Origin: Mycobacterium scrofulaceum
GTDB lineage: Bacteria > Actinomycetota > Actinomycetes > Mycobacteriales > Mycobacteriaceae
Length of the DNA stretch: 64,000 nucleotides
Direction of reading: 5' to 3'
Assembly: GCF_002086735.1 (NCBI RefSeq)
Contig: NZ_MVIJ01000009.1
Coordinates: 62,001 to 126,000 of the forward strand
Shown: in pieces, positions 41,676 through 50,615 of the stretch
How the letters are laid out: the number at the start of each line of letters is the position of its first letter
Position numbering within the stretch: the stretch's first letter is position 1
Made by a program: the position numbers and the translations under genes
The notes under the pieces: model-generated
Told to the model about the DNA's origin: nothing
The model's input: only the letters and a program-made list of their open reading frames with translations
Databases searched by the model: none

Positions 41676-44014
41676 CCGCCGGATTGCCCGGCGTGGGGCA
41701 ACTCCGCGAGGACCAGCCGCAGCACCCGCACCGCACCGGCCTTGTCGAGCGGGTCGTTGCCGTTGCCGCACTTGGGGGACTGCACGCACGACGGGCACCC
41801 CCGTGAGCACTCGCACGCCTCGATGGCCGCCGCCGTCGCACCGAGCCAGGTGCGCACCTGGCGGAAGCCGCGCTCGGCGAACCCGGCGCCGCCTGGATAG
41901 CCGTCGTAGACGAAAACGCTGGGCTGGCCGGCCGGATCCGGTCCCACCGCGGTGGACAGGCCCCCGATGTCGCCGCGGTCGCAGCTGGCCACCAACGGCA
42001 GCAGCCCGATCGCCGCGTGCTCGGCGGCGTGCAGCGAACCCGGGATCCGTGGCGCGTCAATCCCATTGCGCAGCAACGCGTCCTCGGTGACCGTGTACAT
42101 CACCGCCGTGGTCGCCAGTGTCTGCTCCGGCATGTCCAGTTCGATGAAATCGATGACCTCCCCGGACAGCCGTCGGCGTAGGTAACCCACCACCCGGTGG
42201 GTGACGGTGACCGGCACCAGGCCCAGGGTGACCGGCCCGAACTGCGAGCGTTCGCCGGTGCCGGTGACCGCGATGTCGGTGAGTTCGCGCGCGAACGTCG
42301 CGTAGCCCGGGTCCTCGGCGTGCACGAACGCGATCGCGTCCTCGAGGCTCAGCGAGTCGACGACGTAGCTCTCCCCCTGATGCAGGTAGACGGCGCCGGG
42401 ATGGATCGACGCCGGGGCCTGCCCGACGCCCGTGCTGCCGAGCAACCGTCCGGTGTCTGCCTCGACGATGACGATCTGCCCGCCCACGGACCCGCGGATG
42501 TCCACCGCCGCATGCGGTTCCAGGCCCGCCGCGGGGAAGTACTTGCCGTTGCGGCGACGCAGCAGTCCGTCGTCGACGAGGCCCTCGGCCACCTCCGTGG
42601 CGCCGAAGTCGCGCACCTCGGCCTCGTCGAGCGGCATTTCCGTTGCGGCGCAGAGCAGTTGGGGCCCAAGAATGTAGGGGTTGGCGGGGTCGATCACCAC
42701 CCGCTCGACCGGCTTGCCCAGCAGCGCGGCGGGATGATGGACCAGGTAGGTGTCCAGCGGATCGTCACGGGCGATCAGCACCACCAGCGCGCCCTGCCCG
42801 CGCCGGCCCGACCGGCCGGCCTGCTGCCAGAACGAGGCGACCGTCCCGGGGAATCCGGCCAGCACCACCGCGTCCAGCCCGGCGATGTCGACCCCCAACT
42901 CCAGCGCGTTCGTCGTGGCCAGGCCGCGCAGTCGGCCCTCCGCCAGGGCGCGCTCGAGCGCGGTGCGGTCCTCGGCGAGGTAGCCCGCCCGATACGACGC
43001 CACCTTGCCGGCGAGGTCCGGCGCGACGTCGTCCAGCCGCGCCTGGGCGCCCAGCGCGGTCAGCTCAGCGGCGCGGCGCGACCGCACGAACGTCAGCGTC
43101 TGCGCCCCCTCGGCGATCAGGTCGGCCATCACCCGCGCCGCCTCCGCGCCGGCCGAGCGGCGCACCGGCGCGCCGTTCTCGCCGAGCAGATCGGCCCGCA
43201 GCGCCGGCTCCCAGAGCGCGATCGTCCGGGCGCCCTGGGGCGACCCGTCCCCGGTGACCTCCTCGACCGGCAGCCCGATGAGTTCGGCGGCCGTCGCCCC
43301 CGGCGCGTCCGTCGTCGCGCTGGCGAAGATCACCGTGGGCGCCGATGAGTATCGCGCACACAGCCGCAGCAACCGGCGCAGCACCATCGCCACGTTGGAA
43401 CCGAAAACGCCACGGTAGTAATGGCATTCGTCGACGATCACGAAACGAAGGTTCCGCAACAGCACGGCCCAGCGGGCGTGGTTGCGCAGGATCGACAAAT
43501 GGATCATGTCGGGATTGGAGAACAGCCATCGGGAGCGTTCGCGCGCGAACCGGCGAACTTCCGCCGGGCTGTCGCCGTCGTAGGCGGTGGGAGCCACCGC
43601 AAAGCCCGGATCGCGCAGCCGCGGGATGGCCGCGGTCAGCGCGTGCGCGGTGCGCAGCTGGTCGTGACCCAGCGCCTTCGTCGGGGACAGGTAGAGCACC
43701 CGGGCGCGCGGATCGGTGGCCAGCGCATCGAGGACGGGAAGCTGATAGGCCAAGGACTTGCCCGACGCCGTCCCGGTGCTCACCACCACGTGGCGGCCGG
43801 CGTGCGCCAGTTCGGCCGCCTCCGACTGGTGTGACCAGGGCGAACCGACGCCGCGGTCGGTGAACGCGCGCACCACGTCGGGGTCGGCCCACGCCGGCCA
43901 ACCCTGCGGGCGGCCGGTGCGCGGCGGCAGCTCGGCGACGTGGCGCACGGGGTGCTCGTCGGCGGCGGCGCCGGCGAGCGCGGCGGCGAGCAGGTCGCTG
44001 CCGAAACTCGCCAT
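41672..44014 (-). CDS. DEAD/DEAH-box helicase with MrfA-like domain (Rv3649-type)
   Basis: A 780-aa superfamily 2 helicase. Motifs: Q-like WSHQSEAAEL, I (GTASGKSLAY), Ia (YLSPTKALGHDQL), II (DECH in IVDECHYYRG), III (ASATT), V (ATNALELGVDI) and VI (QQAGRSGRRGQG). The C-terminal DUF1998-type domain has the four-cysteine zinc site CECSRGCPSCVQSPKCG, as in Bacillus MrfA, which repairs mitomycin adducts; a repair role is therefore likely. ATG 44014 has a strong AAGGAGG ribosome site 6 nt upstream; the open frame beyond it covers the cspA 5' region on the other strand. Confidence 0.93.
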   Translation of the reverse strand: MASFGSDLLAAALAGAAADEHPVRHVAELPPRTGRPQGWPAWADPDVVRAFTDRGVGSPWSHQSEAAELAHAGRHVVVSTGTASGKSLAYQLPVLDALATDPRARVLYLSPTKALGHDQLRTAHALTAAIPRLRDPGFAVAPTAYDGDSPAEVRRFARERSRWLFSNPDMIHLSILRNHARWAVLLRNLRFVIVDECHYYRGVFGSNVAMVLRRLLRLCARYSSAPTVIFASATTDAPGATAAELIGLPVEEVTGDGSPQGARTIALWEPALRADLLGENGAPVRRSAGAEAARVMADLIAEGAQTLTFVRSRRAAELTALGAQARLDDVAPDLAGKVASYRAGYLAEDRTALERALAEGRLRGLATTNALELGVDIAGLDAVVLAGFPGTVASFWQQAGRSGRRGQGALVVLIARDDPLDTYLVHHPAALLGKPVERVVIDPANPYILGPQLLCAATEMPLDEAEVRDFGATEVAEGLVDDGLLRRRNGKYFPAAGLEPHAAVDIRGSVGGQIVIVEADTGRLLGSTGVGQAPASIHPGAVYLHQGESYVVDSLSLEDAIAFVHAEDPGYATFARELTDIAVTGTGERSQFGPVTLGLVPVTVTHRVVGYLRRRLSGEVIDFIELDMPEQTLATTAVMYTVTEDALLRNGIDAPRIPGSLHAAEHAAIGLLPLVASCDRGDIGGLSTAVGPDPAGQPSVFVYDGYPGGAGFAERGFRQVRTWLGATAAAIEACECSRGCPSCVQSPKCGNGNDPLDKAGAVRVLRLVLAELPHAGQSGG

Positions 44015-44260
44015 CAGCAGCCTCCTTGGACCCGGCGACAGCGCAAGTCTGTCGCCGAAGCGACGAACATGGTTGACTATTTGCGGTCGCAGCTTCTGTG
44101 TTCGTGTCAAACTTTCGCAGGATCGACGTTGCGGCCGCGGTTCCTGCGAGGTTAATCGGTCGGGTGAAGTTCCGGCGACTGAGCGAGGTATGGCGGTCGG
44201 ACCAGGCCCGGGGCATCGAAAGCGATGCCCCGCACCCAGAAGAAAAGGAAAGATCGAGAG

Positions 44261-44464
44261 ATGCCACAGGGAACTGTGAAGTGGTTCAACGCGGAGAAGG
44301 GCTTCGGGTTCATTGCCCCCGAAGACGGCTCCGCAGACGTGTTTGTCCACTACACGGAGATCCAGGGTTCGGGCTTCCGCACCCTCGAAGAAAACCAGAA
44401 GGTCGAGTTCGAAATCGGCCACAGCCCTAAGGGCCCCCAGGCCACCGGAGTCCGCTCAGTCTAG
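44261..44464 (+). CDS. cspA: Cold-shock domain protein CspA
   Basis: A 67-aa cold-shock protein: [13 protein letters not shown] contains RNP1 and VFVHYTEI contains RNP2, the two RNA-binding strands of the five-stranded barrel. It binds single-stranded RNA/DNA and acts as an RNA chaperone. ATG 44261 has a GAGAG site close upstream. The 246-bp gap to the divergent helicase suggests a sizeable 5' untranslated region, common for csp genes, and a strong terminator follows at 44485. Confidence 0.96.
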   Translation: MPQGTVKWFNAEKGFGFIAPEDGSADVFVHYTEIQGSGFRTLEENQKVEFEIGHSPKGPQATGVRSV

Positions 44465-44484
44465 GACGAGCCGATTCTCCACGG

Positions 44485-44526
44485 ACCCCCCGTGCAGTCC
44501 CGCCCCGCGGGCCGGCCGGGGGGTTT
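44485..44526 (+). terminator. Intrinsic terminator after cspA
   Basis: ACCCCCCGTGCAGTCCC on the left pairs through CCCCCC with GGGGGG (44518-44523) on the right, with an inner CCGCGGG palindrome, and TTTT follows directly. The hairpin starts about 20 nt after the cspA stop and is a textbook intrinsic terminator, rare in this genome. Confidence 0.75.
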
Positions 44527-44609
44527 TCGTATTCCGGCCGGCCGCCGAAACCGCCGCCGCGCCGCTTGCCTCGAGACGAGGATGGTCGACCTGGCCTACT
44601 GTCGGTGGC

Positions 44610-45200
44610 GTGAGCCAGCTTTCCTTCTTCACAGCGGAGTCGGTGCCCCCCGCGGTCGCCGATCTCTCCGGGGTGCTGGCGGCGTCCGGTCAGATCGTCA
44701 TGGTCGGCGGCCCGGAGGCCCACCGCGCGCGGCTCTCCGTGGTGGTGGATCAGGCGTGGCGCGCGGCCGCGCTGGCCGAGATGATCCGCGAGGCGGGTCT
44801 GGTGCCCGAGATCGGCCGCACCGACGAGAACACCCCGCTGGTGCGGACGGCGGTCACCCCCGCTTTGGCGAGCCTGGCCGCCGAATGGACCCGAGGCGCG
44901 GTCAAGACCGTCCCGCCGCGGTGGTTACCCGGGCCGCGGGAATTGCGGGCCTGGACGCTGGCCGCCGGGCACCCCGAGGGCGACCATTACCTCCTCGGGC
45001 TCGATCCGCACGCCCCCGATACCCATTCCCCGCTGGCGTCGGCTTTGATGCGGGTCGGAATCGCCCCCACATTGATCGGCACCCGCGGCGGCCGCCCGGC
45101 GCTGCGGATCAGCGGCCGGCGCCGGCTATCACGGCTGGTAGAGAACGTCGGCGAAGCCCCCGACGGCGTCGACGCGTCATCGGTGTGGCCGCGGGTATAA
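44610..45200 (+). CDS. Conserved hypothetical protein (Rv3647c-type)
   Basis: A 196-aa protein starting VSQLSFFTAESVPPAVADLSG, recognised as the conserved mycobacterial protein between cspA and topA. It is soluble, with an alternating alpha/beta pattern (SGQIVMVGGPEAHRARLSVVV, then a helical region and WLPGPRELRAW). The C-terminal part (MRVGIAPTLIGTRGGRPALRISGRRRL) is basic and may touch nucleic acid. No catalytic motif is evident. GTG 44610 is the start; upstream in-frame sequence lies in the cspA terminator region. Confidence 0.82.
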   Translation: MSQLSFFTAESVPPAVADLSGVLAASGQIVMVGGPEAHRARLSVVVDQAWRAAALAEMIREAGLVPEIGRTDENTPLVRTAVTPALASLAAEWTRGAVKTVPPRWLPGPRELRAWTLAAGHPEGDHYLLGLDPHAPDTHSPLASALMRVGIAPTLIGTRGGRPALRISGRRRLSRLVENVGEAPDGVDASSVWPRV

Positions 45201-45394
45201 CCGCGAAAAAAGATTTGTCTTTCCGGCGGCCGGTTTGCGCAGTCGCGCCCAAGGGTGCGAAATTGTCAGGTGCCCGAGGGCGAAGGAACGCCGGCGTATC
45301 TGAATTTTCCGCGGAATTTTTGACGCCGGCCTGTCATTCTTCTGCGGGGCGGCCTCGCAGGGGGGCCGAGAGCAAGGATGGAGCGTAAGCGTAG
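45201..45394 (+). promoter_or_regulatory. Intergenic region upstream of topA
   Basis: A 194-bp non-coding stretch between the Rv3647c-type stop and topA. A 10-bp perfect palindrome TTCCGCGGAA lies at 45307-45316 in an A/T-rich setting (AATTTTCCGCGGAATTTTT), and GCGAAAAAAGATTTGTC near 45204 is another A-rich patch. These mark the likely topA promoter zone; exact boxes were not assigned. Confidence 0.4.
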
Positions 45395-48202
45395 TTGGCC
45401 GACCCGAACCTCAAGGACCGCGAAAGCGGCCGGACTGGGAGCCGTAGGCGACTCGTCATCGTCGAGTCGCCGACGAAGGCGCGCAAATTGGCCGGCTACC
45501 TGGGCTCCAACTACATCGTCGAATCCTCGCGCGGTCACATCCGCGACCTGCCCCGCGCCGCGGCCGACGTGCCGGCGAAATACAAGTCGGAGCCCTGGGC
45601 GCGGCTCGGTGTCAACGTCGACCACGACTTCGAACCGCTGTACATCATCAGCCCGGAGAAGAAGAGCACCGTCAGCGAACTCAAGGGCCTGCTCAAAGGC
45701 GTCGACGAGCTCTATCTGGCCACGGATGGTGACCGCGAGGGCGAAGCCATCGCCTGGCACCTGCTGGAAACCCTCAAACCGAACATCCCGGTCAAGCGGA
45801 TGGTGTTCCACGAGATCACCGAACCGGCCATCCTCGAGGCCGCCGAGAACCCCCGCGACCTGGACATCGACCTGGTCGACGCGCAGGAAACCCGCCGCAT
45901 CCTGGACCGGCTGTACGGCTACGAGGTCAGCCCCGTGCTGTGGAAGAAGGTGGCGCCCCGGCTGTCGGCGGGCCGGGTGCAGTCCGTGGCCACCCGCATC
46001 ATCGTGCAGCGCGAACGCGACCGGATGGCGTTCCGCAGCGCCTCCTACTGGGACATCGTGGCCCAGCTGGACGCCAGCGTCTCCGACCCGCAAGCCGCAC
46101 CGCCCATCTTCACCGCCCGGCTGACCGGCGTCGACGGGCTGCGCGTGGCCACCGGGCGCGACTTCGACTCGCTGGGCCAGCTGCGCAATAGGGGCGGCGA
46201 AAGCCCCGTAGAAGTCATGGTCCTGGACGAGGCCCAGGCCACCGAGCTGGCCGCCGGCCTGCGCGGCGCCCAGCTGACCGTCGCCTCGGTGGAGGAGAAG
46301 CCCTACACCCGCCGGCCCTACGCGCCGTTCATGACGTCGACGCTGCAGCAGGAGGCGGGCCGCAAGCTGAGGTTCTCCTCCGAGCGCACCATGAGCATCG
46401 CCCAGCGGCTCTACGAAAACGGCTACATCACCTATATGCGTACCGACTCGACGACGCTGTCGCAGTCGGCGATCAACGCCGCGCGCACCCAGGCCCGCCA
46501 GCTCTACGGCGAGGAGTACGTCTCGCCGTCCCCGCGGCAGTACACCCGCAAGGTGAAGAACGCCCAGGAGGCGCACGAGGCCATCCGGCCGGCCGGCGAG
46601 ACCTTCGCCACCCCCGACGCGGTGCGCCGCGAGCTCGACGGCGACGAGTTCCGGCTCTACGAGCTGATCTGGCAGCGCACCGTGGCCTCCCAGATGGCCG
46701 ACGCGCGCGGGACCACCCTGAGCCTGCGGATCAACGGCACGGCGGGCGACCGGCAGGTGGTGTTCTCGGCCAGCGGGCGCACCATCACGTTCGCCGGTTT
46801 CCTCAAGGCCTACGTGGAGACCGTCGACGAACTGGCCGGCGGCGAGGCGGACGACGCCGAGAGCCGCCTGCCGCAGCTGACGCAGGGCCAGCGGCTGGAT
46901 GCCATCGAGCTCACCCCCGACGGCCACGCCACCAACCCGCCGGCCCGCTACACCGAGGCGTCGCTGGTGAAGGCGCTCGAGGAGCTGGGCATCGGCCGGC
47001 CGTCGACGTACTCGTCGATCATCAAGACCATCCAGGACCGCGGCTACGTGCACAAGAAGGGCAGCGCCCTGGTGCCCTCCTGGGTCGCGTTCGCCGTAAC
47101 CGGTTTGCTGGAACAGCATTTCGGGCGGCTCGTCGATTACGGCTTCACCGCCGCGATGGAGGACGAGCTCGATGCGATCGCCTCGGGTCAGGAGCGGCGC
47201 ACCGACTGGCTCAACCGCTTCTACTTCGGCGGCGACCACGGGGTGGCGGACTCGGTGGCGCGCTCGGGTGGCCTCAAGAAGCTCGTCGGCGTCAACCTCG
47301 AAGGCATCGACGCGCGAGAAGTCAACTCCATCAAGCTTTTTGACGACGAGCAGGGTCGCCCCGTCTACGTGCGGGTGGGCAAGAACGGCCCCTACCTGGA
47401 GCGCATGGTGGCGGGCGACGAGGGCGAGCGGACCCCGCAGCGCGCCAACCTGAACGACTCACTGACACCCGACGAGCTGACCCTGGAGGTGGCCGAGCAA
47501 TTGTTCGCCACCCCGCAGGAGGGCCGCTCGCTGGGCGTCGACCCGGAGACGGGTCACGAGATCGTCGCCAAGGACGGCCGCTACGGGCCGTACGTGACCG
47601 AGGTTCTCCCGTCGCCGCCCGACGAGGAAGAGGGCGGCGCCCCGGCGAAGAAGGGCAAGAAGCCCACCGGTCCCAAGCCGCGCACCGGTTCGCTGTTGCG
47701 CAGCATGGATTTGCAGACCGTCACCCTGGAGGACGCGCTCAAGCTGCTGTCGCTGCCGCGGGTGGTCGGCGTGGATCCGCAGACCGGCGAGGAGATCACC
47801 GCCCAGAACGGGCGCTACGGCCCGTACCTGAAGCGCGGCACCGATTCTCGTTCGTTGGCGACCGAGGACCAGATCTTCGGGATCACCCTCGACGAGGCGC
47901 TGAAGATCTACGCCGAGCCCAAACGCCGCGGCCGGCAGGCGGCGGCCGCGCAGCCGTTGCGCGAGCTGGGCGCCGACCCGGCGACCGGCAAGCCGATGGT
48001 GATCAAGGACGGCCGGTTCGGGCCCTACGTCACCGACGGCGAGACGAACGCCAGCCTGCGCAAGGGCGACGATGTCGCGTCGATCACCGACGAACGCGCG
48101 GCCGAACTGCTGGCCGACCGGCGCGCGCGGGGTCCGGTGAAGCGCCCGGCGAAGAAGGCGGCGCGCAAGAAGGCCCCCGCCAAGAAGGCCGGCAAGCGTT
48201 AG
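45395..48202 (+). CDS. topA: DNA topoisomerase I
   Basis: A 935-aa type IA topoisomerase that relaxes negative supercoils. The Toprim domain has IVESPTKARKL and ATDGDREGEA; the active tyrosine is Tyr347 in GYITYMRTDS. Instead of the enterobacterial zinc fingers, the C-terminus carries four repeats of the actinobacterial type (for example GRYGPYLKRG and GRFGPYVTDG), then a lysine/alanine tail (KRPAKKAARKKAPAKKAG) that aids DNA binding. TTG 45395 (LADPNLKDRE, initiator Met) fits the M. tuberculosis start. The enzyme is essential in mycobacteria. Confidence 0.97.
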   Translation: MADPNLKDRESGRTGSRRRLVIVESPTKARKLAGYLGSNYIVESSRGHIRDLPRAAADVPAKYKSEPWARLGVNVDHDFEPLYIISPEKKSTVSELKGLLKGVDELYLATDGDREGEAIAWHLLETLKPNIPVKRMVFHEITEPAILEAAENPRDLDIDLVDAQETRRILDRLYGYEVSPVLWKKVAPRLSAGRVQSVATRIIVQRERDRMAFRSASYWDIVAQLDASVSDPQAAPPIFTARLTGVDGLRVATGRDFDSLGQLRNRGGESPVEVMVLDEAQATELAAGLRGAQLTVASVEEKPYTRRPYAPFMTSTLQQEAGRKLRFSSERTMSIAQRLYENGYITYMRTDSTTLSQSAINAARTQARQLYGEEYVSPSPRQYTRKVKNAQEAHEAIRPAGETFATPDAVRRELDGDEFRLYELIWQRTVASQMADARGTTLSLRINGTAGDRQVVFSASGRTITFAGFLKAYVETVDELAGGEADDAESRLPQLTQGQRLDAIELTPDGHATNPPARYTEASLVKALEELGIGRPSTYSSIIKTIQDRGYVHKKGSALVPSWVAFAVTGLLEQHFGRLVDYGFTAAMEDELDAIASGQERRTDWLNRFYFGGDHGVADSVARSGGLKKLVGVNLEGIDAREVNSIKLFDDEQGRPVYVRVGKNGPYLERMVAGDEGERTPQRANLNDSLTPDELTLEVAEQLFATPQEGRSLGVDPETGHEIVAKDGRYGPYVTEVLPSPPDEEEGGAPAKKGKKPTGPKPRTGSLLRSMDLQTVTLEDALKLLSLPRVVGVDPQTGEEITAQNGRYGPYLKRGTDSRSLATEDQIFGITLDEALKIYAEPKRRGRQAAAAQPLRELGADPATGKPMVIKDGRFGPYVTDGETNASLRKGDDVASITDERAAELLADRRARGPVKRPAKKAARKKAPAKKAGKR

Positions 48203-48251
48203 CTCACGTCAGCCTTCTTGGGCCACAACGTGATCGCGGGCGGCGGCGGCC

Positions 48252-48734
48252 CTAGCCCGTCCACACGAGCAGGTCGCGGCCTCCCGCGTTGTACACGACG
48301 TTGTCCGGGTTCGGTCCGACCACGTCGAAGTAGAGCTTTCCGGTCTTCTGCTGGCCCTGTGGAAGGCTGGCCGGGTTGACCCCCTGCGCGGTCGCCACGT
48401 TGCCGAGCTCCGGGTAGTCCTGCCCGTTGGCGGCGCGCGCGTTGAAATCCGCGACTATCGGCGTGACCGTCCCTTTGATGGCCTTGACGGTGGCGGTCGC
48501 CTCCCACAGCTTGCCGTGCGGCTGGTACGGGATGGGGTCGTTGCTCGGGTGCAGGTTGCTGACCGTCCAGCCGGTGATGACGGCGCCGTCGGAGTCGTTG
48601 AGCTGTTCCTGGGTCCCGAAGCTTTGCCGCACCGGGTAGTTGTCGGCGGACGCGGTTGGGCCGCCGGCGATTCCGACGCCGGCCGCTGTTGCGAACGTCG
48701 CCAGAGCCGCCGCTGTCGAGCTGGCCAAATGCAT
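48252..48734 (-). CDS. Secreted MPT63-like protein (DUF1942)
   Basis: A 160-aa exported protein with a signal peptide (AAALATFATAAGVGIAGG, cleavage near TASA). The mature part matches the immunogenic protein MPT63: GWTVSNL, GKLWEATATVKAIKGTVTP, FNARAANGQDY, PQGQQKTGKLYFDV and the final LLVWTG all correspond in order. The fold is an immunoglobulin-like beta sandwich of unknown function. A strong AGGAGGA site lies 3-4 nt before ATG 48734. MPT63 of M. tuberculosis is elsewhere (Rv1926c), so this copy between topA and the cyclase gene is an extra, lineage-specific paralogue. Confidence 0.88.
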   Translation of the reverse strand: MHLASSTAAALATFATAAGVGIAGGPTASADNYPVRQSFGTQEQLNDSDGAVITGWTVSNLHPSNDPIPYQPHGKLWEATATVKAIKGTVTPIVADFNARAANGQDYPELGNVATAQGVNPASLPQGQQKTGKLYFDVVGPNPDNVVYNAGGRDLLVWTG

Positions 48735-48850
48735 GCTTCCTCCTGTGTTTCGCGATTTGGTGATGCGATAGGAGCCGTACCTCGACAGTGCCCGGCCAAA
48801 CCTTCTCCATGGGAATTTGTTGCCAATGGGGATTTTTCCCGGGTCGTCAG

Positions 48851-50509
48851 TTAGCGCGCCGCTTGGCTGGAAACCCCTTTGGGTTGGCTCGTAACCTCTT
48901 GCAGCCCGGCCAGTTTCACGGGCCGGGCCAGCTGGGTGGGTGCCGTGCGGCCGCGCAGCTCGACCACCTCGCCCACGTCCCAGCACAGGGCCTCGGCGTC
49001 GAGCGCCCCACTGACCGCGATCGCCGACGCCAGCACGTGGCCGGCCTCGAGCTTGGCCAGCTCGGTCAGCCGGGCGGCCTCGTTGACCGGGTCGCCGATC
49101 ACCGTGTATTCGAAGCGTGCCTGCGCGCCGATGTGGCCGGCGATCGCCCGGCCCGCCGACACCCCGATCCCGAATTCCGCCGAACCGATCACCGGAAGCA
49201 GCTCGTCGTGCAGCTCGCGGGCCGCCGCGAGCGCGCCGCCCGAAGCGTCGGGGTGTTCGATCGGCGCGCCGAAGATGGCCAGCGCGGCGTCGCCCTGGAA
49301 CTTGTTGACGAAGCCGCCGTGGCGGCCGACGGTTTCGACGACCACCCGGAAGAACTCGTTGAGCAGGTGGACCACCTCGGCGGGCGGCCGGGTCGCGGCG
49401 AGCTTGGTGGAACCGACCAGGTCGACGAACAGGACCGCGACGTGGCGCTCCTGACCGCCGAGCTCCGTGCCACGCTCGAGGGCCCGCCGGGCCACGTCCT
49501 CGCCGACGTAGCGACCGAACAGGTCGCGGAGCCGCTGCCGCTCGGACAGGTCCCGCACCATGTCGTTGAAGCCGGCCTGCAGCAGGCCCAGCTCGCTCGC
49601 GTCGTAGATCTGCATGTGCGCGTTGTAGTTTCCGCGCTGCACCTCCGACAGCGCCCAGCGCAGCTGGCGCAGCGGGTCGGCGATCGACATGGCCACCAGC
49701 AGGGTGCTGACGAAGCCGATGCCCAGCGCCGCCAGCGCCAGCAGCAGGATGGGGGTGAACAGCTTCTCCGGCGTGGCGTGCAACAGCGACGCCTTGTCCG
49801 CCATCACCGCGAGCACGATCGCGAGCACCGGGACGGCGGTGGACAGCATCCACGTCAGGATCTGCCGCAGGATGACGCCGGGCGCCTGGACGTTCTCGGG
49901 CACGCCGCTGCGCAGGGCCGCCACCGCGACCGGCCGCAGCACGCGCTCGGACTGCAGGTAACCGATGATCGCGGTCGCCGCGGCGCCCAGCCCGGTGGCG
50001 ACGGCCACGACGGGCGCGGCGAACCGGGCCACCGACCAGCTGGCGATGATGAACACCACGCCGCCGATCAACCAGGCCACCATGCTGATCAGCGTGCGGT
50101 AGAACGGCATCCGCAGGGCGCGGCTGCGGGCCAGCTCGGTGGCGGCCGGGTCGGCCTCGGCGAGCAGGTTGTCGCGGCGCTGCCAGCGGAAGACCGGCAT
50201 CAGCAGCTTCAGGTTCACCATCCAGCCGGCCAGGAACAACACCACCAGGGCCGTCCCGAAGACGGCCAGGTTCAGGACCGGCAGATCCTGCAGCTGAATG
50301 CGATCCTCGGGGGGCAGGGCGTAGCGCAGGAAGCCGAGGACGAAGAGGGCGCCGATGATGTCGGCCTGCAGCATGCTCAGCGAGAACAGCGGCCACGGGG
50401 TACGCACCACCCAACGGACGAATGCGCTGATCCGCCCCGGAAGTGCTGCCGGTGTTGCCACGATCCCACCGTATCGGTCGGCAGGGACTTGTCGGAAACT
50501 TACAACCAT
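48851..50509 (-). CDS. Membrane adenylate cyclase with HAMP domain (Rv3645-type)
   Basis: A 552-aa class III cyclase. The N-terminal half has six hydrophobic helices in pairs; a HAMP linker (ADPLRQLRWALSEVQRGNYNAHMQIYDASELG) joins them to the catalytic domain. That domain has VAVLFVDLVGSTKL (metal Asp) , FQGDAALAIFGAP (second Asp) and FEYTVIGDPVNEAARL. Rv3645 is a major cAMP source in M. tuberculosis, affecting fatty-acid use and antibiotic tolerance, and cAMP would feed Crp (14910-15584). ATG 50509 is used; GTG 50458 (VATPAALPG) is an alternative. It is divergent from the delta prime gene. Confidence 0.93.
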   Translation of the reverse strand: MVVSFRQVPADRYGGIVATPAALPGRISAFVRWVVRTPWPLFSLSMLQADIIGALFVLGFLRYALPPEDRIQLQDLPVLNLAVFGTALVVLFLAGWMVNLKLLMPVFRWQRRDNLLAEADPAATELARSRALRMPFYRTLISMVAWLIGGVVFIIASWSVARFAAPVVAVATGLGAAATAIIGYLQSERVLRPVAVAALRSGVPENVQAPGVILRQILTWMLSTAVPVLAIVLAVMADKASLLHATPEKLFTPILLLALAALGIGFVSTLLVAMSIADPLRQLRWALSEVQRGNYNAHMQIYDASELGLLQAGFNDMVRDLSERQRLRDLFGRYVGEDVARRALERGTELGGQERHVAVLFVDLVGSTKLAATRPPAEVVHLLNEFFRVVVETVGRHGGFVNKFQGDAALAIFGAPIEHPDASGGALAAARELHDELLPVIGSAEFGIGVSAGRAIAGHIGAQARFEYTVIGDPVNEAARLTELAKLEAGHVLASAIAVSGALDAEALCWDVGEVVELRGRTAPTQLARPVKLAGLQEVTSQPKGVSSQAAR

Positions 50510-50615
50510 CTCGTTTCGGCGCCCGTGCGGGCGAAAAGAGCGCGAATGTAACGGGATCGTCGCGATACGGTGGCCGATCGGTATCCGTCGGCCGCGGTGG
50601 CTACTGTTACCGGTG

